Origin: Brasilonema sp. CT11
GTDB taxonomy: Bacteria; Cyanobacteriota; Cyanobacteriia; Cyanobacteriales; Nostocaceae
Direction of reading: 5' to 3'
Length of the DNA: 64,000 bases
Assembly (NCBI RefSeq): GCF_017982655.1
Contig: NZ_JABXYX010000015.1
Location: 1-64,000, forward strand
Shown here: positions 7,751-14,732 of the stretch, piece after piece
Position numbering within the stretch: position 1 is the first letter of the stretch
Layout of the letters: every line of letters starts with the position of its first letter
Position numbers and translations under genes: made by a program
Notes under the pieces: model-generated
What the model saw: the letters and a program-made list of their open reading frames with translations, nothing else
Told to the model about the DNA's origin: nothing
Databases searched by the model: none

Positions 7751-8767
7751 TCAGGGGAGGGAGAGTCTTTTGTCGGCTAGATAGCGGCGTTCCAGAATAC
7801 CGTTGAGAATGCCGTCATAAACTCCGGCTCTAGCTTCGAGCATCCGCATTGCAGCACAGAACACCTTTTGCAGGTCTTCAGAGGTATGTATGTAAGGCAT
7901 TCCCGCAGCGAACCATCCATCCCCGTGGTCTTCATCAAGTTCGCAGTGAACAACAAAGAATTTCACCATGTCTTCACTCAAACCACGACGACGCAGATGT
8001 GCCAAAACTCGGCGCTGTTGCAGGGGAATTGCTAATTCCAAAGCTCCCATCCCACCAATACCGTAATGAAGTCCATCGGCAAACCAGCAAAGGTTAATTT
8101 TGGTATTGAGTAGATTACAAGTTTCTGGGTTAATATCCTCTTCCCACGCTCCACCGAAGTGATCCATTAAGGGTTCAAATAAATTGGGATGAGCCTCAGC
8201 GAAATTCCCCTGACCAAACTCGTCATAGAGATTGTGATAAAGTTCTTCACGCATCTCAAAGGGCACAATCAGGCTGAAGGCAGCAACGTGCAGGTGAAAG
8301 CGTTGCATGTTAACTCGGTAATTAGCAAGGAAGTAACGGACTTCTTCATCGCTCAAATCATCGCGATCAAACAGTTTAAATAATGGATGATGGTTGACAC
8401 GATGCTGGCTAATCCGCTCTTTCAGCCACGGCATGAAAAGTTCAACACTCGTGACTTCAGGAGGAAGTTGCTCTTGAGGTAAGTATTGCTGCTCAACCTG
8501 CTCAATAACGTGGCGAAGTTCCCATTCTCTCAAGAAGCGGGGAGTTCCTAACCCAAACCCCTCTCGCATCAAGCGTAAGTTCATATCAAATACAAGGAAC
8601 TGAATTTTTTGCCAAGCAGAAGCTCCTTTATTTTGAAAAGCTTCATGTGCCAAATTTTCGACTTCCTCGACGGAGTAAACAGACTCCTTAAAATACTGCT
8701 TAAGTACTTCCCAGGAATTAGTCTGTGCTAAGTTCGATTTTACTGAGAATCTTCCGATAGTAGCCAT
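7751..8767 (-). CDS. Heme-oxygenase-fold diiron-type oxidase (iron-containing redox enzyme family)
   Basis: The 338-residue protein has the all-helical architecture of the TenA/heme-oxygenase-like group. Candidate metal ligands are seen in LYDEFGQGNFAEAHPNLF (E and H) and in HCELDEDHGDGWF (E, D and H). These match the pattern of heme-oxygenase-like diiron oxidases/oxygenases, whose known members (UndA, SznF, BesC) carry out unusual oxidations in natural-product pathways. A strong AAGGAGA precedes ATG 8767. It heads the run of tautomerase and cupin genes on the same strand. Two copies of a 45-bp repeated element lie 180-370 bp upstream. The substrate is unknown; the family call is good and the diiron assignment is inference. 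Confidence 0.75.
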   Translation of the reverse strand: MATIGRFSVKSNLAQTNSWEVLKQYFKESVYSVEEVENLAHEAFQNKGASAWQKIQFLVFDMNLRLMREGFGLGTPRFLREWELRHVIEQVEQQYLPQEQLPPEVTSVELFMPWLKERISQHRVNHHPLFKLFDRDDLSDEEVRYFLANYRVNMQRFHLHVAAFSLIVPFEMREELYHNLYDEFGQGNFAEAHPNLFEPLMDHFGGAWEEDINPETCNLLNTKINLCWFADGLHYGIGGMGALELAIPLQQRRVLAHLRRRGLSEDMVKFFVVHCELDEDHGDGWFAAGMPYIHTSEDLQKVFCAAMRMLEARAGVYDGILNGILERRYLADKRLSLP

Positions 8768-8950
8768 TGTTGTTTCTCCTTAACAAATGAGTAAATTGAG
8801 TTAATCTGTGGTATAGTTGGCTTAGTTAAAGTAGTGATTAAAGCTTGACTACCAAGTAGTGGTAATAAAACTTAAGTCCTGTAAAAAGCCAAAAATTGTA
8901 GAAAAGTTAGCTGTTAGCCTTTAGCTGTTAGTAGCATTTGGCTGAGTTGT

Positions 8951-8986
8951 CTTTACTTTAGAAAGAAATCGGGAAGAACCAGGGAA
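8951..8986 (+). repeat. 45-bp element, copy E1 (diverged)
   Basis: The sequence CTTTACTTTAGAAAGAAATC followed by GGGAAGAACCAGGGAA is a shortened, diverged copy of the element repeated at 9088, 9491 and 10809. It lies in the upstream region of the heme-oxygenase-fold gene. Confidence 0.5.
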
Positions 8987-9087
8987 GGTTTGATTTCTTT
9001 ATCGAGTAGAGTATGAGTTAGAAGCAGCTTAATCGCGCTTTGCGGGTTTCTGTCTGCTAATCTCTCAGGTTTGATGTCCTCTCTTCC

Positions 9088-9132
9088 TTCGATACTTTTA
9101 ACTTTAGGGAGGGATCGGGAAGAACTAGGGAA
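9088..9132 (+). repeat. 45-bp element, copy E2
   Basis: The copy reads TTCGATACTTTTAACTTTAG, then GGAGGGATCGGG and AAGAACTAGGGAA. It is nearly identical to E3 (9491-9535), differing at only a few positions. It lies 321 bp upstream of the heme-oxygenase-fold gene and between two genes of the putative biosynthetic block. Confidence 0.65.
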
Positions 9133-9173
9133 TAAAATACAAGTTGTGAAAAGATTTTTTTAGTGAAAAAAGA

Positions 9174-9206
9174 AGCTCCCCGATTTCTTGAAGAAATCGG
9201 GGAGCT
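9174..9206 (-). terminator. Terminator after the 65-aa peptide gene
   Basis: AGCTCCCCGATTTCTT and its exact reverse complement flank a single base, making a perfect 16-bp stem. On the minus strand the stem is followed by TTCTTTTTT. It lies 51 bp beyond the stop of the 65-residue gene. Confidence 0.8.
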
Positions 9207-9257
9207 AAAAGTTAAAATAAATTTTCTAAATGAGTCGGTGAAATCTGCTAAACTAAT

Positions 9258-9455
9258 TCAGTAAATTAACCATTTACAAACTAACTTGCCATTTTCTATC
9301 TCCCATTTCGCACTGAGACGACTTTTTTTGAAAGAATCTGTGGACGAGTTGAGATAGTTATTTGTTATCTGCTCCTCAACCAAAGCTGAGGATTTAACTT
9401 CTTTTGTAGATAAAGAATTGGCTTTGAAGAATAATTGTTGTTTGTTGAGTAGCAT
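9258..9455 (-). CDS. 65-aa peptide of unknown function (possible precursor peptide)
   Basis: The small frame has its own signals: AAGGAAG about 9 bases before ATG 9455, a 45-bp element just upstream and a strong terminator just downstream, so it is very likely expressed alone. The first 40 residues are polar and charged, leader-like (VKSSALVEEQI). The C-terminus is SRLSAKWEIENGKLVCKW plus LIY, rich in aromatics with one cysteine. It has no signal peptide or membrane segment. It lies between the heme-oxygenase-fold gene and the methyltransferase gene. I recognise no family; a modified-peptide precursor or small regulator are both possible. The neighbouring methyltransferase contains a similar ESRLSAK string near its N-terminus, which may be coincidence. 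Confidence 0.55.
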   Translation of the reverse strand: MLLNKQQLFFKANSLSTKEVKSSALVEEQITNNYLNSSTDSFKKSRLSAKWEIENGKLVCKWLIY

Positions 9456-9490
9456 AGTTGAGTTCTTCCTTATTTGATACGGTCTGTTCC

Positions 9491-9535
9491 TTCGATACTT
9501 TTAACTTTAGGGAGTGATCGAGAAGAACTAGAGAA
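9491..9535 (+). repeat. 45-bp element, copy E3
   Basis: TTCGATACTTTTAACTTTAG is followed by GGAGTGATCGAG and AAGAACTAGAGAA. It sits 36 bp upstream of the 65-residue gene start, where a promoter or operator would be expected. Confidence 0.65.
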
Positions 9536-9603
9536 GAGCGACCGCTATTAAAAAAAACTTTGAGAAGTTCTGTCAGTCACATTATTTTGCTACCCAAAGA
9601 TAA

Positions 9604-9635
9604 AGCCCATGCCTGAATCACTCAAGACATGGGCT
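9604..9635 (-). terminator. Hairpin after the methyltransferase gene
   Basis: AGCCCATG and CATGGGCT form an 8-bp stem with a 16-base loop. Read on the minus strand it is followed by a T-rich stretch (TTTATCTTT). It lies about 40 bp beyond the methyltransferase stop. Confidence 0.65.
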
Positions 9636-9672
9636 GAATTTTGGGCAATTTAACAAATGCCAATAACTCAAG

Positions 9673-10524
9673 TCACTTTCTAGCTTTTAATTGGAGTAAT
9701 GTATAAACAAAAACACTGTCTTGGTTACTCTTAATAGAATGTAATTCTTGTTTCACTTTTTCTACTAAGTCCGGTGTAATTTGGTTCTGGGCTAGTAACA
9801 CCGGAGCGACACTCAGGAAACACTCAGTCCACACATTAACAAAAATTTCTCGCTGTTTAACATCCTTATTTCTGCTATCCAAGTGCGTGGGGACATAACT
9901 GAGTGTAGCTTCCCAAAAATCTGCTTTTAATGCTAAGTTAGACAGTTTTACACCTACATTAGGATCGCCCTGCAACTGTTTTTGGTAGTCATTAAAGATT
10001 TTCCAGTAATTATCAAAAGATGGGCATGGTGGATAAATATACACACTAGTATTAAACGCTTCCGTACAATAAAGTTGGCTACCAGGCTGGATAATCCGCT
10101 TTAACTCTTTAAGAAGGGTTAATGGCTCACTTGTATGTTCAAGAACAAAACAGACCAAAGCACCATCAAAACTATTATCAGCGAAGGGAAGATATCTACC
10201 GTCACTAACGTGCAGGGATACGCGACCAGAGTCGATATGAGGCTTGAGAAATTCGCGGGCACGGTTAATTTGAGATTGAGAGATATCAATACCAGTAACT
10301 TTCAAATGGGGCCATCGACGTAAGAGCAATTGTATTTGCGCTCCCACTCCACAACCTACTTCTAAAATATGGCTGCACTTGGAAAAATCAATGTCGGTGT
10401 AAATATAAGGCTCGAAAAATGTGCTTTGCCTGATTAGGCGGTCTTGCTCAGTTTTCGTGAAACCATGTATATATCCGTCGGTATTTATCTTGGCAGACAA
10501 TCTAGATTCACACGTTACAGACAT
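9673..10524 (-). CDS. SAM-dependent class I methyltransferase
   Basis: The 283-residue protein has a Rossmann-type SAM-binding core: motif I HILEVGCGVGAQIQLLL (about residues 53-69), an acidic motif II end in KVTGIDISQSQINRA, DGRYLPFADNSFDGALVCFVLEHTSEP, and GSQLYCTEAFN after motif IV. The C-terminal 110 residues carry few recognisable features and probably bind the substrate. ATG 10524 has GGAG about 10 bases upstream. It follows the 57-residue gene by 23 bp, suggesting co-transcription. Likely small-molecule methylation; the substrate is unknown. Membership of the nearby putative biosynthetic locus is inferred from orientation and the repeated elements. Confidence 0.85.
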   Translation of the reverse strand: MSVTCESRLSAKINTDGYIHGFTKTEQDRLIRQSTFFEPYIYTDIDFSKCSHILEVGCGVGAQIQLLLRRWPHLKVTGIDISQSQINRAREFLKPHIDSGRVSLHVSDGRYLPFADNSFDGALVCFVLEHTSEPLTLLKELKRIIQPGSQLYCTEAFNTSVYIYPPCPSFDNYWKIFNDYQKQLQGDPNVGVKLSNLALKADFWEATLSYVPTHLDSRNKDVKQREIFVNVWTECFLSVAPVLLAQNQITPDLVEKVKQELHSIKSNQDSVFVYTLLQLKARK

Positions 10525-10547
10525 AAGTTTTGCTCCGGAAATATAAA

Positions 10548-10721
10548 TTAACTAAGTTGAATTGCTATTTGATGAGAATAATTGCTAAATTTAGTACTAT
10601 CGTTGGCGAAGATAAATTCGCTGTAGTTTGCCAAGTCGTCAAGTCCAACAAAATTTAGGATGACTTCAGTTATTAGCCAAAATGCGATCTCGAATAACAC
10701 CTTTTTGTAATGAACTTGCAT
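10548..10721 (-). CDS. 57-aa small conserved-type protein with strong ribosome site
   Basis: ATG 10721 is preceded by AAGGAGAT at ideal distance. The peptide starts MQVHYKKVLFEIAFWLITEV and continues ILNFVGLDDLANYSEFIF. Residues about 8-25 are hydrophobic and could be a membrane or buried helix; the segment NFVGLDDLA-YSEF resembles very short proteins I recall from other cyanobacteria. Function unknown. It lies just upstream of the methyltransferase gene on the same strand (23-bp gap), so the two probably form a transcript. The upstream region holds copy E4 of the repeated element. Confidence 0.6.
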   Translation of the reverse strand: MQVHYKKVLFEIAFWLITEVILNFVGLDDLANYSEFIFANDSTKFSNYSHQIAIQLS

Positions 10722-10808
10722 ATGGTTTTATCTCCTTGAAAAGAAGGCAATTTGCACCTAAAGCTACATACCTGTTTAGTCTCTAAAGTTTTGAGTTAGA
10801 CTCAATCG

Positions 10809-10853
10809 TTCGATATTTTTAAATTTAGAGAGCGATCGAGAAGAACTAGGGAA
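10809..10853 (+). repeat. 45-bp element, copy E4
   Basis: TTCGATATTTTTAAATTTAG is followed by AGAGCGATCGAG and AAGAACTAGGGAA. It lies 88 bp upstream of the minus-strand 57-residue gene and 79 bp upstream of the plus-strand response regulator, so it could serve either. Confidence 0.6.
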
Positions 10854-10931
10854 GAGCAAATCTTTTCAACAAACGCGAGAGCGATCGCTTTGTTGTGAGA
10901 AAATTGTCAAAGGTAAGTACGCATAAATGCC

Positions 10932-13322
10932 ATGCGAATTTTGTTGATTGAAGATGACGAAGTTTTGCAAAGCGTGCTGCTGCAATCTCTCACCAGTCAG
11001 CACTACGTAGTGGATACAGTTGAAGATGGTCAAACTGGGTGGGAGTACGCCGAAAGCGCAAACTATGACTTGATTTTGCTCGACGTGGGGCTGCCCAAAA
11101 TTGATGGTATTACTTTATGTCAGCGCTTACGCGCCAAACGTTGCTCTGCTCCTATATTACTGATGACGGCGAAAGATGCCAGTAGCGATCGCATTCGCGG
11201 ATTAGACGCAGGCGCAGACGACTATTTAATCAAGCCCCTGGATTTAGCAGAACTCCAAGCACGGGTACGGGCACTATTGCGGCGCGGCGAGGTTTCTCCT
11301 ACAACCGTGCTACAGGTAGGCGATTTGCGTTTAGATCCTCGTAGCTGCCAAGTTACCTATAGCAAGAAACTCGTGGCATTAACTTCTAAAGAATACAGTC
11401 TACTAGAAATATTTCTGCGTAACCCTTCACGAGTCTTCAGTCGCGGACAACTAGTCGAGCATCTCTGGACGTTTGATGATCCCCCTTTAGAGGAGAGTGT
11501 CAAAGCACATATTAAAGGACTGCGGCAAAAATTAAAGAAAGCTGGAGCTGTAGATTGGATCGAAAATGTCTACGGTTTAGGATATCGATTACGGGAAAAT
11601 ATTCCCAAAAAAGAGGACGCACAGACGGATAGACGCGAGGACACGCAGGATTTATCAAAACAACTCTCCCCTTTTGATCCCCATCTCGCCCCATCTCCCC
11701 AATCCGTTGAACAGAAGTTCCAGCAGGGAATGGATAAACTGTGGCAGCAATATCAGGGGTTGATGACCGAACGCTTGGAAGCTTTGCAAATAGCCGCGAC
11801 GGCAGTACAAACGAAGACGCTGACTCAGGAGTTACGCGAAAATGCCAGACAGGCAGCACATAAGCTGGCGGGTGTGTTGGGGATGTTTGATCGGGAAGCA
11901 GGAACTATACTGGCGCGGCAAATTGAGGAGATTTTATTAGAAGATGAAGCTTTAGGACAAGGTGACAAAGGGGATAAGAAGTTCTTGTCTCTGGTGCGGG
12001 AGTTGGGTGAATTGCTAAATTTAGCTGATCCAGAACCATTTTCGCCCTCAAAAACATCTCGACTGCTGTTGATTGACTCAGACACAAATTTAACTCAAGA
12101 GTTACAGGAACTCGCACACTCACTCGACTTGAGTTGGAAACAGGTGACAACGTTGGAATTAGCGAAAACCTGGCTCCAGTCGCACTCCCCAGATTTAGTT
12201 GTGCTGGCTGTGGATGATATCGAACAGCAAGAAGATAGTTTGGCACTGGTGGCAGATTTTGCCGCTAGGACACCTCCAATACCAGTGCTAGTCATTGCCT
12301 CTAGAGATGGACTATTAGATCGTGTCACTGTAGCGAGTGCTGGCGGACAAGGATTTTTGGTTAGACCTGTGAGCGCTCCTCGGGTTTGGGAAATAGCAAC
12401 GCAACTGTTACAGCGTTCTCGCTCAAGAAGTGTCAGTGTATTAGCTGTTGATGATGACCCGGTGTTTCTGGCGGGACTGCGCTCTATGCTGGAACCTTGG
12501 GGTATACAAATAACAGAATTAGATGACCCGCTACGCTTTTGGGAAGTCCTGCGACGTACCGCTCCGGATTTGCTGATTTTGGATGTGGATATGCCTCAAC
12601 TGAGCGGCATAGAACTGTGTCAGGCAGTACGCACTGATCCGGACTTGCAGGGACTGCCGATTTTATTTCTTACTGCTCACCGCGATCGCGAAACTATCCA
12701 ACAGATATTTGCGACTGGGGCAGACGACTATGTTACCAAGCCAGTTGTGGCTGCGGAACTGCTAACCCGAATCACCAATCGTTTAGAGCGCACCCGTTTG
12801 CTCAAAACTCTGTCTACTAAAGATCCTCTGACTGGATTGGCGAATCAACCACAATCATATCGTGATTTAGAACTTTTAATTCAAAGCATGAAGCATACAG
12901 ATAAAAGCGCAAACTCTCATTCATCCCTTATTTGTGATACTTTTTGTTTGGTGGTGTTTCTGATTACAGAATTACCAGCAATTAATCTTCAGTATGGTCA
13001 TGCTACAGGCAATCAGATTTTACAAAGGTGGGGTCGTCTCTTCCAAGCTGCCTTTCGGGGCGCGGAAGTGCTGGGCTATTGGGGCAACGGAGAGTTTGTG
13101 GTAGGGACGCCAGGATTGACCAAACAACAAACAAGCGATACGCGGAGCGTCAGCCCTTTGGGCTATCGCCTCAGCGAAATTCTGACTACTTTACGGCAGC
13201 AAGTATTTACTGCACCAGACAGCAGCCGCTTTCAAGTCAGCTTTAGGTTCGGTATAGCTGAATATCCCAGTGATGGATTAACTCTACAATTTCTGTATCA
13301 AGTTGCTAGTCAAGCTTCGTGA
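10932..13322 (+). CDS. Multi-domain response regulator: REC - winged helix - Hpt - pseudoREC - REC - degenerate GGDEF
   Basis: The 796-residue protein begins with an OmpR-type receiver (IEDDE; phospho-acceptor D51 in LLLDVGLP; lysine in YLIKPL) and a winged-helix DNA-binding domain (about 130-225, VYGLGYRLRE end). A histidine phosphotransfer domain follows (His near 308 in AAHKLAGVLGMF). A second receiver-like domain at about 380-495 is degenerate: the conserved lysine is arginine in FLVRPV. A third receiver at about 500-620 looks intact (VDDD, LILDVDMP, YVTKPV). The C-terminal GGDEF-like domain has GYWGNGEFVVG in place of the GGDEF signature and is probably inactive as a cyclase. It likely acts as a phosphorelay transcription regulator; the partner kinase is not nearby. 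A 27-bp small repeat is inserted in frame near residue 737. Confidence 0.85.
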   Translation: MRILLIEDDEVLQSVLLQSLTSQHYVVDTVEDGQTGWEYAESANYDLILLDVGLPKIDGITLCQRLRAKRCSAPILLMTAKDASSDRIRGLDAGADDYLIKPLDLAELQARVRALLRRGEVSPTTVLQVGDLRLDPRSCQVTYSKKLVALTSKEYSLLEIFLRNPSRVFSRGQLVEHLWTFDDPPLEESVKAHIKGLRQKLKKAGAVDWIENVYGLGYRLRENIPKKEDAQTDRREDTQDLSKQLSPFDPHLAPSPQSVEQKFQQGMDKLWQQYQGLMTERLEALQIAATAVQTKTLTQELRENARQAAHKLAGVLGMFDREAGTILARQIEEILLEDEALGQGDKGDKKFLSLVRELGELLNLADPEPFSPSKTSRLLLIDSDTNLTQELQELAHSLDLSWKQVTTLELAKTWLQSHSPDLVVLAVDDIEQQEDSLALVADFAARTPPIPVLVIASRDGLLDRVTVASAGGQGFLVRPVSAPRVWEIATQLLQRSRSRSVSVLAVDDDPVFLAGLRSMLEPWGIQITELDDPLRFWEVLRRTAPDLLILDVDMPQLSGIELCQAVRTDPDLQGLPILFLTAHRDRETIQQIFATGADDYVTKPVVAAELLTRITNRLERTRLLKTLSTKDPLTGLANQPQSYRDLELLIQSMKHTDKSANSHSSLICDTFCLVVFLITELPAINLQYGHATGNQILQRWGRLFQAAFRGAEVLGYWGNGEFVVGTPGLTKQQTSDTRSVSPLGYRLSEILTTLRQQVFTAPDSSRFQVSFRFGIAEYPSDGLTLQFLYQVASQAS
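13140..13166. repeat. SDR5-like repeat inside a HIP1 site, in-frame in the response regulator (27 bp)
   Basis: Deleting these 27 bases joins GCGAT to CGCC and restores GCGATCGC, and the frame then reads TSDRLSEIL across the site. With the insert the protein gains nine residues (TRSVSPLGY). The insert carries the core palindrome GCCCTTTGGGC seen in the copies at 1019 and 22177. Confidence 0.8.
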
Positions 13323-13392
13323 AAACAGTATCTTATCTGCTGTATAGTCTCTTTTTTTACAATCTAAAATCTGTATTGTGTATTCTGTGTTC

Positions 13393-14523
13393 TTAGTTTT
13401 TCAATAAAGCCAAACAATCAGTTTGGGCCCACCAAGCATAAATAGGAGTTTCACGATTTGGCAAATTACCAAAAGTATTGGGCTGCAAAACGGTAATGCG
13501 TACACCGTTTGTCAATTGCACAATATAATTAACGTGGGTTCCGAGATACATGATGTTGACGAGCCGTCCTTCAAAGCAGTTCGTTTGCAAACTGGGTTTA
13601 TAAAGCGAAAGCTGAATTTTTTCTGGACGTACGCTGACGACGACCGCTTGCGATATTTCAGTTGGTGTGTCATGCTGGCGAGCAACTACAATTGAGAATC
13701 CTGTTTTTGTAAAAATTATGACACTATAAGCATCTACACCTGCTATCTCACCTTCAAATAAATTAGTTTCACCAATAAAATCAGCTACAAATGCTGTAAG
13801 TGGTTCTTCGTAGATTTTGCCAGGGGTACCTATTTGTTCAATTTTGCCTTGATTCATCACAGCAATACGATCCGACAAGGATAATGCTTCTTCCTGGTCG
13901 TGAGTCACCATAATAAAGGTCAGCCCTAGTTGTTGATGTAAATTTGAAAGTTCAACCTGCATTTCCTTACGCAGTTTTAAGTCTAGCGCCCCAAGAGGTT
14001 CATCTAGTAGCAAGACTGCGGGTCGATTCACAAGTGCCCGTGCTAATGCTACTCTTTGCTGTTGACCACCAGATAGTTGATTGGGAAAGCGCGATCGCAA
14101 CCCTTCCATTTTCACCAATTCCAAAGCTTCTTTAACTCTGGTTTGAATTTGGGACTTATGTATTTTTTTTAACTTTAGTCCAAACGCGACATTTTCCCAA
14201 ACATTTAAGTGATTAAACAAAGCATAGCTTTGAAAGACTGTGTTGACAGGTCGGCGATAAGGGGGAACGCTTGTCATGGACTGACCTTGAATCAACACCT
14301 TACCAGCATCGGCTGTTTCAAACCCAGCAATTAAGCGTAGGGTAGTTGTTTTGCCACACCCAGAAGGACCTAAAATACTGAAGAATTCTCCGTGTCTGAC
14401 GCCTAAGTCTACCCCGTGTACTGCTGGATCTTGGTTAAAAAACTTGAAAACGTTATGCAGTTCAACATCCAACGACTCAAAAGCCGTCCTCCCAGCCTGA
14501 TTCTGCGTCAAATGTTGAGCCAT
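13393..14523 (-). CDS. potA: ABC transporter ATP-binding protein, PotA/spermidine-putrescine type
   Basis: The 376-residue ATPase shows Walker A GPSGCGKTT, Q-loop FQSYALF, signature LSGGQQQRVALARAL, Walker B VLLLDEPLGALD and the H-loop VTHDQEEA. The C-terminal 110 residues form the OB-type (TOBE) regulatory domain with SVRPEKIQLS, typical of the PotA/FbpC/CysA branch. The best match by eye is PotA, which energises polyamine uptake at the inner membrane. No permease or binding-protein gene is adjacent, so its partners are encoded elsewhere and the substrate is not proven. It is transcribed divergently from the first PBP2 gene, with 209 bp between. Confidence 0.8.
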   Translation of the reverse strand: MAQHLTQNQAGRTAFESLDVELHNVFKFFNQDPAVHGVDLGVRHGEFFSILGPSGCGKTTTLRLIAGFETADAGKVLIQGQSMTSVPPYRRPVNTVFQSYALFNHLNVWENVAFGLKLKKIHKSQIQTRVKEALELVKMEGLRSRFPNQLSGGQQQRVALARALVNRPAVLLLDEPLGALDLKLRKEMQVELSNLHQQLGLTFIMVTHDQEEALSLSDRIAVMNQGKIEQIGTPGKIYEEPLTAFVADFIGETNLFEGEIAGVDAYSVIIFTKTGFSIVVARQHDTPTEISQAVVVSVRPEKIQLSLYKPSLQTNCFEGRLVNIMYLGTHVNYIVQLTNGVRITVLQPNTFGNLPNRETPIYAWWAQTDCLALLKN

Positions 14524-14732
14524 AATCCACCAGTTAGATCCTATTATCTTCAGTTTTTTTGTTGATTAATATAGTCGATTCGGCAAACCACAGGTTACAC
14601 TTTGGTTGATTCGACTCACCAAGAAGAATTTACAAAAAATATGCTGTTCCGGTTATCTTAACGCGGAATACAGAAAAGAATTTCCCCTAATTTTATACCA
14701 ATAAAAATTATTTTGGAATTGGATATTTTTCT

